This document shows, piece after piece, positions 44,929-56,100 of a stretch of 64,000 nt of DNA. Each line of letters begins with the position of its first letter. Position 1 is the stretch's first letter. Under the pieces are notes generated by a model, which did not search any database, was not told the DNA's origin, and saw only the letters and a list, made by a program, of their open reading frames with translations. Source of the stretch: an uncultured Ruminiclostridium sp. (GTDB lineage: Bacteria; Bacillota; Clostridia; Oscillospirales; Ruminococcaceae); assembly GCA_910588335.1 (NCBI GenBank), contig CAJUQV010000007.1:1-64000 (forward strand), in the 5' to 3' direction. The position numbers and the translations under genes are program-made.

Positions 44929-45627
44929 CTATACTCCCATAAAAAATTCCACATATCCCGTGGCATAAAAAAGCCCCTTTGATATCCACGCCGAAAGAAA
45001 GCTCATGGGTATGCTGAACACTCCGAACAGGAACAGCAGCATTATAACCATCATTATCGCTCTTTCGTACCTCATTATCCTTATAAAAAGCTTGGTGGGC
45101 AGAAAAGCCATAAAAAAGCGCGCTCCGTCAAAGGGCGGCACGGGAAGCAGATTAAAGACTGCGAGATATATGCTGACGCTTACTATCTGTATTGTGGTGT
45201 AATAAAGGTACAGCTCCGCGCACGCGTTGCCCGAAGCGATAACCTCGATGTTGGAATACAAAATTATTTTTTCCGCTATTACAGTCACATAAGCTATCAG
45301 CAGATTCGCCAAAGGCCCCGCCAGAGCGATTATAGCCGTTGCAATACGCGGCTTTGTCTTTGAACAGCGGAAAGGATTTACCGGTATCGGCCTTCCCCAG
45401 CCGAAACCGAACAGCACCACGGCCAAGGTTCCCATAATATCCACGTGAAGAAAAGGATTAAGCGAAAGCCTTCCGCTTTTTTCGGGGGTAGGATCGCCTA
45501 ACGCTTTTGCTGCCCAGCCGTGAGCGCACTCGTGCAGAGGAATCTCCACCAGAATTATTATCAAACAGACAAAGATTTCCACTACTATCATTGCGCTGCT
45601 TGCGGTTTGGTTCGCAAGATTTAACAT
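44929..45627 (-). CDS. Site-2 protease family membrane metallopeptidase (M50)
   Basis: A 232-residue intramembrane zinc protease. The zinc motif HECAHGW lies in the first third within a membrane helix, the SGRLSLNPFLHVD segment follows, and the second metal ligand is in NLLPVPPFDGARF. Four to five further hydrophobic helices are present. It lacks PDZ and CBS domains, as expected for the short group found upstream of scpA in Firmicutes. The substrate is unknown. Confidence 0.9.
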   Translation of the reverse strand: MLNLANQTASSAMIVVEIFVCLIIILVEIPLHECAHGWAAKALGDPTPEKSGRLSLNPFLHVDIMGTLAVVLFGFGWGRPIPVNPFRCSKTKPRIATAIIALAGPLANLLIAYVTVIAEKIILYSNIEVIASGNACAELYLYYTTIQIVSVSIYLAVFNLLPVPPFDGARFFMAFLPTKLFIRIMRYERAIMMVIMLLFLFGVFSIPMSFLSAWISKGLFYATGYVEFFMGV

Positions 45628-45674
45628 AGCCCCCGCCTTTCCGCTTTTAATCTGTTAAAACAAGTTATTTTTTT

Positions 45675-45703
45675 ATTATACTACATTTTGGTATAAATTT
45701 CAA
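45675..45703 (-). promoter_or_regulatory. Promoter of the site-2 protease/scpAB block
   Basis: On the minus strand TTGAAA (45698-45703), 17 bases, TATAAT (45675-45680), about 45 bases ahead of the first start codon. Confidence 0.78.
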
Positions 45704-45774
45704 GTGGTTGCATTTATAATCCTTGCTCAAACGAATGTCGGACTATCTGTCAGTGGATAATTTGAAAATAGTAT

Positions 45775-45952
45775 TATAGCAATCCAACTGAAGTTCATAC
45801 AAGCTAAAACAGTGCCAAACATACACACTTTTTTGAGGGGCGTTGCCCCCGTCCTTCGGACTCCCCTACTTCCCTTTCGGAGTCCGAAAGGGAAGCGGAA
45901 AGGACAGCGCGTCGCTTCGCTCCTTTTTGTTTATTTTTTTTGAATTGCTATA
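45775..45952. repeat. MITE-like element with 13-bp terminal inverted repeats
   Basis: A 178-base element with termini TATAGCAATCCAA (45775-45787) and a complement with one mismatch (45940-45952). Internally it carries GC-rich hairpins (CTTCGGACT, CCCTTTCGGAGTCCGAAAGGG) and a T run. No coding capacity and no second copy in the window. It fills most of the 374-base gap before the next gene. Confidence 0.55.
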
Positions 45953-46001
45953 GATGAGGCATCGTTTGTATAAACCGGAATTTGTCGCTGTTGAAATATA
46001 A

Positions 46002-46304
46002 TCATACTGTACTTTTAGAAAATTTTATAAATTCATATGGCAATCCCATATCTTCAGAATATTTACATATTTCTATCTTTTCGTCATCATTCATTTCGTC
46101 ATAGAAAGGGCGATCTGATACTTTCCAGTATGTTTTAACTTCGTCTATTTTCAATATATCACCCCATGGGGCAGTATATAATTTCCCGACTTTATATTTA
46201 CCGATTTCCTTATATACCCTCGTGGTATAACAATACCCCAGTTTATTTAAATAATTTTTGATTGACTCATATTCATGTTCGGGGAATGATATTTCTTCAA
46301 ACAC
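46002..46304 (-). CDS. Small ASCH/PUA-like protein
   Basis: A 100-residue cytoplasmic protein starting with GTG behind TTAGGAGGG, a strong ribosome site. The central pattern (YTTRVYKEIGKYKVGKLYTAPWGDILKI followed by PFYDEM and a basic C-terminus) is like small PUA/ASCH-fold proteins, which tend to bind RNA. The assignment is by pattern only. It has its own promoter and is flanked by a repeat element downstream. Confidence 0.6.
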   Translation of the reverse strand: MFEEISFPEHEYESIKNYLNKLGYCYTTRVYKEIGKYKVGKLYTAPWGDILKIDEVKTYWKVSDRPFYDEMNDDEKIEICKYSEDMGLPYEFIKFSKSTV

Positions 46305-46368
46305 ACAATAACCCTCCTAATCAAAATTTATGGAAAATGTTCAATACAAATTCCGATTTATTGCTTTG

Positions 46369-46397
46369 ATTATAACATAGCGCAGGCATGCCGACAA
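46369..46397 (-). promoter_or_regulatory. Promoter of the ASCH/PUA-like gene
   Basis: On the minus strand TTGTCG (46392-46397), 17 bases, TATAAT (46369-46374). Confidence 0.6.
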
Positions 46398-46457
46398 TTT
46401 GTTTTAGTGGAATTACCGAAGCTTTGGCCAACAACATCTATCTTGAACAGGGAGCAT

Positions 46458-47957
46458 TTACAACTGATCGGTAAATCTTACAAACGCTTCCTTACCTTTT
46501 TCGTCCCTCTTAAACACGCCGGCGTCGCAAAGCACCTGTTCAAACACTTTTCCCACTTCCGTACGGATTATTTTCTCCGCGTTTTCGGCGTTCAATTCGG
46601 GATGCTGTTTTACAACGCCCTTTGCCCATTCCGCATGGGAAGCCGTTGCGGGATCGGACGTCAGATCCTTCTCCTCAAGTATGGCCTTTTCCAGCGCCTT
46701 AAGCTCCACCGCAAGCCTTGAGGGCAGTACCGCCAGCCCCATTACCTCGATAAGACCTATGTTTTCCTTTTTTATATGATGTAACGAGGGGTTGGGGTGA
46801 TAAACCCCCAACGGTCTCTCTTCGGTGGTTATGTTATTGCGCAGCACCAGATCGCATTCATACACGTCCCCCTTCATTCGGGCGATAGGCGTTATCGTAT
46901 TGTGAGGCGTTCCATTAGTCTCGGCGAAAACAAACACGCTTTCGTCGCTGTAACCTCTCCATGACCTTAAAATAAGATCGCAGACCTTTACCAATTCGCC
47001 CCTGCTTCGGCTTTGCGCCCTGATAACCGACATAGGCCACTTTAATGTTCCCAATGTAACATCGGGAAAATCGGGAAGAGAAAAATATCTTTCGATTTCC
47101 GCCTTTTCCATGGCGAAACCGTAATTTCCACCCTGAAAATGCTCATGGCTGAGAATGGAGCCGCCCACTATGGGGAGATCGGCGTTTGAGCCCACAAAAT
47201 AGTGGGGCACATACTCGATAAAATCAAACAGCTTTTCAAACACCTCCGCGTCTATCTTCATGGGGGTGTGCTTTTCGTTGAAAACTATACAGTGCTCGTT
47301 GTAATATCCGTAAGGCGAATATTGAAGCTGCCATTTTTCGCCGCCTACGGTCACCGGAACGGGGCGTAAATTCTGGCGTGCGGGGTGAGTCAGCGTTCCG
47401 TAAAAGCCCTCGTTTTCAAGACACAGCTGGCACTTAGGGTAAGCCGTTGACTTCGCCTTTCCCTGCTTCGCTATGTCGCGGGGATCCTTTTCGGGCTTTG
47501 AGCGGTTTATTGTAATATCAAGCTCGCCGTACTCGGATTCGTATTTCCACTTTAAATCCTTCGCGATTCTGCCCGCTCTTACATAATTTACGTTCTTATT
47601 ATACTCATAGTAATTTGACACAGCATTTTCCGGAGAAACGGAATTATACCTGCGCAAAAACTCATCGTGCACCTCGTGAGGAAGGGGGGTTACCACTCCC
47701 ATAAGCTTTGTGTCAAATAAGTCCATTGAATTTGCGGTGTCCTCCGTAATGAAATTGTCGCAGGCGTATTTTATAAGCCGCTCCAGTATTTCGTCAACGG
47801 ACAGCCCCTCGTCTTCGGCGCTTATTTCGGGCTCTTCCCAATCGGAAAGCCCGAAAATATTCATATATTGATTTCGGATAACAATTTCGTCAATTGGCTT
47901 AATAAGTCCTTTTCTGACCGCATAGTTTATCAGAAGCTGTATATCCCCGTAAATCAT
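46458..47957 (-). CDS. galT: UDP-glucose--hexose-1-phosphate uridylyltransferase, class II
   Basis: A 499-residue enzyme of the Leloir pathway, exchanging galactose-1-phosphate for glucose-1-phosphate on UDP. The length and sequence match the Firmicutes class II GalT, distinct from the 350-residue class I. Markers are CQLCLENEGFYG, the phosphate-binding region, and GGSILSHEHFQGG, where the HEH histidine is the uridylylated nucleophile. It lies 24 bases after the flavodiiron gene with AAAGGAGC ahead of the ATG, so it is probably cotranscribed, although the two functions have no obvious link. Confidence 0.94.
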   Translation of the reverse strand: MIYGDIQLLINYAVRKGLIKPIDEIVIRNQYMNIFGLSDWEEPEISAEDEGLSVDEILERLIKYACDNFITEDTANSMDLFDTKLMGVVTPLPHEVHDEFLRRYNSVSPENAVSNYYEYNKNVNYVRAGRIAKDLKWKYESEYGELDITINRSKPEKDPRDIAKQGKAKSTAYPKCQLCLENEGFYGTLTHPARQNLRPVPVTVGGEKWQLQYSPYGYYNEHCIVFNEKHTPMKIDAEVFEKLFDFIEYVPHYFVGSNADLPIVGGSILSHEHFQGGNYGFAMEKAEIERYFSLPDFPDVTLGTLKWPMSVIRAQSRSRGELVKVCDLILRSWRGYSDESVFVFAETNGTPHNTITPIARMKGDVYECDLVLRNNITTEERPLGVYHPNPSLHHIKKENIGLIEVMGLAVLPSRLAVELKALEKAILEEKDLTSDPATASHAEWAKGVVKQHPELNAENAEKIIRTEVGKVFEQVLCDAGVFKRDEKGKEAFVRFTDQL

Positions 47958-47981
47958 AGGCTTTGCTCCTTTCCCGCTTTT

Positions 47982-49772
47982 TTACTCGATAGGCTCAAAA
48001 TCCGCCGCTCCGTGCTTGCAAAGGGGACAAACAAAATCCTCCGGCAGCTCGTCTCCCTCATAAACATATCCGCATACCTTGCATACGAATCCCTTTTTCC
48101 CCTCCGTCTGAGGCTTGGGCTTTACGTTCTTCTGATAATAGGTATAAGTCATGGTTTCGGCGGAGGAAATAACCCTGCTTTCCGTAATGGCGCAGATAAA
48201 CATTCCGTGCGTTCCGAAGTCCACATACTGCTCCACCTTAAGAGACATAAAAGAATTGATATATTTTGAAAGGAACACTATGCCGTTGTCGGAACGCAAA
48301 ACCTCCTCGTCCTCAAACTTGTTGACGCTTCTCCCGCTGCGGAATCCGAACTTTTCAAATACCGAGAACGGAGCGTCTTGTGAAAGGCAGTTTATGTTCA
48401 TAACCCCGGTCTGCTTGATAATATGGTGAGAGTAATTTTCCTTGTTTATTGTCACCGCAATACGGTTCGGAGTATTGGTCACCTGAGTTACCGTATTGAC
48501 AATAAGCCCGTTGTCCTTTTTCCCGTCGTTGCAGGTAACCACATACAAGCCGTAGCCTATGTTGAAAAGCGCCGTGAGATCGTTCTTGTTTGCGGTCTCT
48601 CCGCTGCGGGCGATATAATCGGCACTCAGCGCCGAAGCCAGCTCCTCCAGCTTTTTTGAGCTTTCTTCGTTTAACGCGGATTTTACGGTGACAATGGGGT
48701 CAATGAAAGTGAGCTTTTTGCTCTTTTCCAACATGGACTTCATTGTTTTTGCCGCTAAGGGCGCCCAAGAGCCGTTTTCGATAAAGCCTACGATTCGGTT
48801 CTGATAGTTTCTCTCGGTGAGATGCTCGATAAAAGTGCGCATAAAAGGGAAAATATCTGCGTTATATGTGGTGGTCGCCAATACAAGCTTGTTGTACCTG
48901 AAAGCGTCCTCCACCGCCTCCGCCATATCGTCGCGGGCAAGGTCGGTGACAACCACCTTGGGACAGCCGTTGTTTTTGAGTTTTTCGGCTAACTTCTCAA
49001 CAGCCGCCTTTGTATGACCGTAAATCGAGGTATAAGCAATGACCACGCCCTCGCTTTCGGGTTCATAAGATGACCATGTATTGTACAAATCCAGATAGTA
49101 GCCCAAATTTTCATTAAGAACAGGGCCGTGAAGAGGACATATAATCTGTATGTCAAGTCCCGCCGCTTTTTTGAGCAGTGCCTGTACCTGTGCGCCGTAC
49201 TTTCCCACTATGCCTATATAATAGCGCCTCGCCTCGCAGGCCCATTTTTCGTCCGCGTCCAGCGCTCCGAATTTTCCGAAGCCGTCGGCGGAAAACAATA
49301 CCTTATCAAAGCTGTCATAGGTTACCATAACTTCGGGCCAATGCACCATAGGCGCGGACACGAAATGTAAAGTGTGTTTTCCGAGGGAAAGAGTGTCTCC
49401 TTCTGCTATTACCTTGTTCCTGCCCTCAAAATCGGTACCGAAAAACTGCTTCATCATAGTGAAAGCCTTGGCGCTGGAAACTATAATCGCGTCCTTGTAA
49501 TTATTCATAAAGCTTGCGATATTCGCCGAGTGGTCGGGTTCCATATGCTGTATTATAAGATAGTCGGGCTTGCGGCTGCCTAAGGCGTTTTCGATATTAT
49601 CCAGCCATTCGTGGGTAAAATGCGCGTCTACCGTATCCATAACGGCAATTTTCTCATCGGCTATTACATAGGAATTATAAGCCATTCCGTTGGGTACAAT
49701 ATACTGTCCTTCAAACAGATCCACATTATGATCGTTTACGCCCACATACAAAATGTCCTTTGTGATTTCCAT
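47982..49772 (-). CDS. Four-domain flavodiiron protein (oxygen/NO reductase) with rubredoxin
   Basis: A 596-residue cytoplasmic enzyme that reduces oxygen or nitric oxide. Four domains are read in order: a metallo-beta-lactamase-like diiron domain (HMEPDH motif near 80), flavodoxin (about 240-385, TSIYGHTKAA), a flavin-reductase domain (about 390-540, LYVVTC..., NTVTQVTNTPNRIAVTINK) and a C-terminal rubredoxin (CKVCGYVYEG and CPLCKHG). Most clostridial members have only the first two domains. The fusion makes a nearly self-contained electron path from NAD(P)H. It fits protection of a strict anaerobe. Confidence 0.92.
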   Translation of the reverse strand: MEITKDILYVGVNDHNVDLFEGQYIVPNGMAYNSYVIADEKIAVMDTVDAHFTHEWLDNIENALGSRKPDYLIIQHMEPDHSANIASFMNNYKDAIIVSSAKAFTMMKQFFGTDFEGRNKVIAEGDTLSLGKHTLHFVSAPMVHWPEVMVTYDSFDKVLFSADGFGKFGALDADEKWACEARRYYIGIVGKYGAQVQALLKKAAGLDIQIICPLHGPVLNENLGYYLDLYNTWSSYEPESEGVVIAYTSIYGHTKAAVEKLAEKLKNNGCPKVVVTDLARDDMAEAVEDAFRYNKLVLATTTYNADIFPFMRTFIEHLTERNYQNRIVGFIENGSWAPLAAKTMKSMLEKSKKLTFIDPIVTVKSALNEESSKKLEELASALSADYIARSGETANKNDLTALFNIGYGLYVVTCNDGKKDNGLIVNTVTQVTNTPNRIAVTINKENYSHHIIKQTGVMNINCLSQDAPFSVFEKFGFRSGRSVNKFEDEEVLRSDNGIVFLSKYINSFMSLKVEQYVDFGTHGMFICAITESRVISSAETMTYTYYQKNVKPKPQTEGKKGFVCKVCGYVYEGDELPEDFVCPLCKHGAADFEPIE

Positions 49773-49805
49773 TTTAATTACCTCTTTCTTTAAGTATCTT
49801 TATGA

Positions 49806-49849
49806 ATTATACCACTCTTTAATCAAGTTGCAGACTTAATTAAAGAGTG
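49806..49849 (-). promoter_or_regulatory. Operator-like palindrome at the flavodiiron promoter
   Basis: A minus-strand TATAAT (49806-49811) lies against a 16-bp inverted repeat (49813-49828 and 49834-49849, one mismatch, core CACTCTTTAAT). The repeat occupies the -35 region, which otherwise lacks a good consensus. It looks like a binding site for a regulator, possibly oxygen- or NO-responsive. The rest of 49850-50127 is AT-rich with no gene seen. Confidence 0.5.
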
Positions 49850-50127
49850 CACCGTAAACACTGTTTTCAAAATTTTCGGATGATCTTTTTTTAAAAACAG
49901 TATCGGGTATCCGCAAGTTGTTTATGATTATTATTGTACCACGTTTTGGCAAAAAAATAAAGGGGGCGCGAAAAATTTTTTCCGATACTGTAATCATTTC
50001 AATGCGCCGAAAAAATTCTTTACCGTTCGGTGTTAACCACAAAGGAATACATGCGCTTATCTATGGCACAAGCCATCTTACACACTTGTCTGCTTGTTAA
50101 TTTGTCGTTAATGTTGACCTATTGTAT

Positions 50128-50167
50128 AAAATAACGGACCGCCGTAAAAACGACAGTCCGTTATTTT
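50128..50167. terminator. Terminator of the giant LRR gene
   Basis: A hairpin pairs AATAACGGAC (about 50130-50139) with GTCCGTTATT (about 50156-50165), flanked by T-rich sequence on both strands. It lies directly after the stop of the giant gene. Confidence 0.8.
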
Positions 50168-50177
50168 TGTTCGGTTT

Positions 50178-53100
50178 TTAACTATCCGTCTTTTGTCCGC
50201 GATTCCTTTGTATGCCCTCAATACCTTGATAATAAAGCGTTACAAGGAATATCAGCGAAATGGCGATATATTTTTGCAATTTACCCTTTTTGCCGAAAGC
50301 TACAAGCTTGGCGATCTTCTTTTTTCTTTCTTCTTCGACTTCAACATCGGAAGCGTGATTGAAGTATATCATTCCTACCGCCGTAAGCCCCGATGCCATT
50401 GTCACAAAGATAAAGACTGAAATACCGGGATCGCCCGTGGGCATCGGCGGGTCGTAATCGTCGCTTACGTTAACCGAATCGGTATAGGCTATTGCGTAAG
50501 GCGAGAAGCGGTCAGTGGAGATTGTAACGGTGTCGGCGCTGTTGTCAAGGTCACGAAGAACCGCAGCGCTGCCGTCATGTGATCTTATTACTCTGAATCT
50601 TCTGCCGCTGTTCTTTAAGCTGTTGGGAATGTCAATGGTTATGGTTATGGGAGCGCTTGTATGTGTAATTCTTTCCCTTACGCCGTCCACTACCTTAAAC
50701 AGGCTTATGTCAAGATATTCCCCTAACTTATACTCGCCGAGAGCCGCGCTTATTATCGCGCGGTCACGAAGACTTACCGTACCGTCGCCTTCGGTAACAG
50801 AAAGAATTATTCTGACCTCCGAGGTACCGTTTATCAGCTTGTCGCGCTCCTCTTCGGTAAGCACCGCCTTGATAAGACTTGAAGTGCTGTCCGCTATGGA
50901 GGCGTTCAGCGAATTATCTCCCTTTTCGACTTCAAAGCCGTATTTTCCGTTAAAGTCGTCTTCATCGGGGATATTATCCGTGGGAGGATTGGTTATAGGC
51001 GATTTTTCGGTGGTTTCGGTTTCCCATGGATTAGGAGGAGTCGTCGTGCCTCCGCCGTTGTTATCTCCCGGAACGGGCGGTTTGGTGGTGCCGCCGTTCC
51101 CCGACGTGGTTGTGGGAGGAGCAAAGTCGCCGCTGCCGTTATTGTCGCCGGTTACCGGAGGCTTGGGATCATCGGGACCGGGTCCGGGACCTACGGAAGA
51201 ACCGACAAGCTTTTCGCGTCCGCATACGGAGCAGCGGTAAACCGTCTTTCCGTCGCGCTTTTCACCGGTATCTACCCAATCGTGGTCGCCGTATCCGCTG
51301 CCGTCAAGATCTCCGTCCTTGATGGGATCGTAATCCCCTCTTTCACAATCGTGCCAGTGGCTGTTGTCATCGCTGTTCCAGCCGTCTTCCCAGATATGGT
51401 TGTAGCTGACCTTTCCGCAGATGCGGCACTCGCTTTCTCCGTGCTCTTCACCGTAGTCGTGTACGTGACCGTCGTTCTGATCCACGTATTTTCTGAATTC
51501 TTTTTCCACGCTTCTTATGGGCAAACCGTAAATAGTCTTAGGAAGCGATATTTTTGTCTTGCCGTCGGGAAGATCGATTCTTGTTACGTCTACCCACTTC
51601 TTGTCTTCGCTTATCTTATAAGTTATCTTTTCGATATCCTTTCCGAAAAGGTCGGACTTCAGGCCGCTGGGAATGTACATTCTGCGTATTTTGCTGCCCG
51701 CGAAAACATTGTCGCCTACCGATCTGATTCCGGGCGGGAGTGTGATTTCGTCAAAGCTTCCCATATCGACAAAAGCGTTATCGCCGATATAAGTCACGCC
51801 TTCTTTTATAAAGATTGCGTCTATCAGGTCGGCGTATTGCGTCCAAGGGGCGTTTTTGCCGCTGTCCACATTATAATCGTACATTTCGCCTTCGCCTTCG
51901 ATAACAAGGCGCTTGTTTTTCTCGTCAATGTACCAAGTTACCTTATCGCCGCATTCGCCGCTTATTATATCGCAGATTGTGCAGCGTCTCTCGCCTTCAT
52001 TATGATAGTGAATATGGGTATCGGTATTTACATACTTTCTGTATTCCTTAGCTACTTCCACTACCTGATGATTGAGAATAACATTGGGTACGTCAACTGT
52101 TTTTCCTTCGGAAATCTCAATTTTGGTTATTTTCACGCTGCTGCTGTCGATAAAGCGATATTTGAGTACCGCCGTATCTTCGGGTACGGTAAGCGCCGCT
52201 GACGTGCTGTCGGAAAGAATTATCTTCTTAAGCGTCGTACATCCCGCAAAGGCGCCCGAAGCAACCTTTCTTATATTTTCATCAAGTATAAGCGTACTGC
52301 CGTTTTCCGAATTGCCCGCAAGAGAGATACAGTTTTCAAAGGCCTTTTCACCGATTTCGGCAAGACTTCCGGGGAAAGCTTCGCTTACGTCGGAAAGAGC
52401 CGCAAGACCGCTGAAAGCGTAAGCGCCTACGGACTTAACGCCGTTTCTTATCACCAGCTTCTTGATAACGTCCTTATGTTCTTTTATCCATGGAGCGGGA
52501 TTTGACGGAGAGTAATCGTACATCTCTCCCGTATCGGCTTCGGTTGAGGTCAAGCCCTCGCGAAGCTTGATTTCAAGCGTATCGCCGTTCAATTTCCATA
52601 CCACTCCCACGCCGCAAAGTCCGCCGTCGTCGTTGCAGAGAACACAGACGCCCTCGTTATAGCAATGCTCGTGATTGTCGATATCCAGATATACGCCCAA
52701 ATCTTCTATTTTTCCCACATTGATATTGGTTTTGCCCTCGCCTAACCTTGCCGCCGCGATATAGTCCCTGCCATCGGCTCTGCGCTCGTAGTATACAAGG
52801 CTTGCCGTTTGAGTATAACCGCGATTGTCGATGACGTTTCTCGGCGTGAGTATGATATCTAACTTTCCGCATTCGGAGAAAGCATAGTTGCCTATCTTCT
52901 CGATTCCAAGCGGAAGCTTTACGGTTTCAAGTGCGCCGCAGTCGGAGAAGGCATATTCGCCTATGGATTTAAGACTGTTTTTGAATATCAGTTCTTTTAT
53001 GCCGCCGCATCCGCTGAACGCTTTCTTTCCGATAGTCTCAAGGGAATTCGGGAGCGAAAGGCTAAACAGATTCTCGCAGCCTGCGAAGGCTTCGTCGTAG

Positions 53101-56100
53101 ATCTCGATTACGCCTTCGGGGATTGAAACTATTCTGATGTCTTTGACCTCGTTGCCGCTTATCACGTTGCCCTGACCGTATCCGCCTATGGCTTTTACGG
53201 GTATTCCGCCTATGGAAGCGGGGAATTTCAATTCCCTGTTATTGCCTAATTTAGCGTTAACTATCCTTATGGCGGATTCATTGTCAAGCCGATAAGTAAA
53301 TCTGTTATAGGAAGCGGTTTCGGCCTTAATTACTGTTCCTTCGGGTATTGCTATATAATCGAGGCTGTCATCAAAGGCTGTTTTATCAATAATGATATTG
53401 TGTCCCGCCGCGGGAAGTTCTATATACTTAAGAGAATTACAGCCCGCAAAAGCGCCCGCTTCGATATTTTCAACAGACTTGGGCAGATTGACATTCTTTA
53501 ACTGCCCGCAATCCTTAAAGGCGTTTACGGGAATAATTTTCACTCCCTCCGGTACGGTCACGGAAGCAAGGGACGTGTTTCCGACAAAGGCATTGCCGCC
53601 TAAATTTTTAAGAGTTAAAGGAAGCTTTACATTAGTCACCTTTTCACAGTTCATAAAGGCATTTGCGGAAATTCCGGTTATTCCTTCATGCACCTCGATA
53701 TTTGCGATAAAGTCGTTCCATTCAAGCCAGGGAGCAACATCGCTGCCGGTGTAGTCCTTCATTTTTCCCGTGCCTGTGATATGGAGCGTTCTTGTTTCCC
53801 TGTCAATGTACCATGTGGCATTGGAACTGCCGTTTACGTCCTCTTCGCTGCCGCAGTTTCCGCCCGCAAAGTTGCAGAGAACACAGAAGCCCTTGTACAG
53901 GCAATGAACGTGGTCGGAAGCAATTTTCATATAGCTCTCAAAGCCCGTTACGGCGTTCTGCCCGTTTCCGAGCTTTCCTTCGGTAACCCACTTATTTCCG
54001 TTTCCGTCAACACGGTATACCACATAGCCGCAGTTGTCTTTTCTAAAATCATAACCGCCCGTGTTTCCGGTATGGCTGTCGTCATAGCGCTTTGCCAGCG
54101 TCTGAGGAATGGCTATAAGAGCATTGTCGGAAATGTTTCCGAATACGCTTGTTCCCATTTCGGAAACGGTGCTCGGTATAATTACAAAGGCTTTGTTAAA
54201 GCCGCAGTTTGCGAACGCCTCCGTACCTATCGACAGAAGACCCTCGTAAATGGGGATATTCTTAAGCTTTCCGCAGCCGAAAAACGCTCTGTCGCCTATT
54301 CTCTGTACGGAAGACGGAAGTCCCGCTTTTTCAAGAGAAGTGCATCCCTCGAAGGCGGATTTTCCTATTGAAACAATCTTGTTGTTCTTGACGATAAGCT
54401 CCTGAAGGTCGGTTCTGTCCTTAAAGGCGTTGTTTCCTATTTCCGTGAGAAGCGAATCTTCGGGTATAGTTACGGTAACAAGACCCTGCTGTGCCTGAAC
54501 GTCCTCGGATAAAGCCATGAAATTGCGTGAATCGGCGCGTGTAAAGGCTCCGTCACCTATCGCAACCACGGGAAGCCCTGCTATCTCGGTGGGAATGACA
54601 AGATGGTGTACATTGGCTCCGGGACGGGCATAGGTTATTCTTACACCCACTCCTTCGGGAGCGTATTTGAAATAGGTTGCGTTGGGGAATTCGTCCTCGT
54701 CAAAGGTGTACCTGCACCCGTCGGGAGCAACTATATAGGTAAGATTTGTACAGTCGCTGAACGCGTCCTCGGAAACGGTTCTCGTATCCACGGGAAGTTC
54801 TATGGAGGTAAGGTTGATACAGCCGCTGAACGCCCCATCCCTTACATACCTAAGGTCGGCGGGAAGCTTTATGGTTTCCAGAGTGAGGCATCCCTTGAAG
54901 GTGTCCTTCTTAAGCTCGCTTATACTCTTGGGAAGCTCAACGTTCTTAAGATTTATATCATCCTTAAACACTCCCTCTCCGAGATTGATAATACCATCGG
55001 GAAGATCAATGCTGATAAGTGAAATACAATCGCTGAACGCGTAGTCCTCCACCGTTTCAAGGCTCTCCGGAAGAGTTACCGACTGGAGACGGAGACAATG
55101 CTCAAAAGCGCCGCCGTCAATAAGGGTTATTCCTTCGCCTATCTCAATAGTGGATATTCTGTCCTTAAATTCTGTCCATGTTCCGAAGTACTCGGCGGAA
55201 TCGTGGTCTATCACGCTTTCGGCACCGTTTTCGGTATAGATTTTAAGGCTGCCCTTTTCATCCAATGTCCACCATGCGTTGGGGCCGCATTTTCCGCCCC
55301 TGTCGCCGCAGAGAATACACTGATTATGAATATTGAAGCAGTGGAAATGAGGCGGATTTTCTCTTACGGAAAAACCTACTGGATAATCAAGAACGGTTTC
55401 ATAGGTGCTTCTTCCATTGTCGGAGGTGCCGTCGATTACCTTAAAAATTTCTTTGTTCTGGTCGTAAACCGCTATGCGAAGCTTATGAGATACCGCGTCG
55501 GCGGTGGAAATAACCGATTCGCTGTGTTCGCCGTCGGCTCCGTCGATATAATCGATATTCACGGTAGTGGGAGCATAAATCGCAGCCAAGCCGACGCAGC
55601 CGTCAAAAGCGTTAAGGTTCAGACTTCCCCCTCTTGAGGTAAAGGGAAGAAGCACGTATTCAAGCTCAGCGCAGTCTCTGAACGCATACTCTCCTATGGC
55701 GGTCACCCCTTCGGGTACAACCGCATACCTAAGCTTGGCGCACCCGTCAAAGGTTCCCTTCTTGATTTCGCGTAGACCGGAGGAAAGGGTTACGGTTTCA
55801 AGCTTATTGCACATATGGAAAGCTTCCATGCCCAATTCGGATACTGTATCGGGTATGATAATTTCCGTAAGTCCCACACAGCCCTCAAACGCCTGCGTTC
55901 CTATGGTTTTCAAACCATCCGGAAGTATAAGCTCTTTAAGCCATGTACAGCCCTCAAAAGCAAAGTCGTTTATTGTGACAAGCGTTGAAGGAAGATTTAC
56001 CTTAGGCTCATTGCCCTGGTTAAATGCGGTATTTGCCTTAAAGGCTCTCGAACCTATTTCGGTAACGGGGTATCCCATTATATAGTCGGGAATGGTAACA

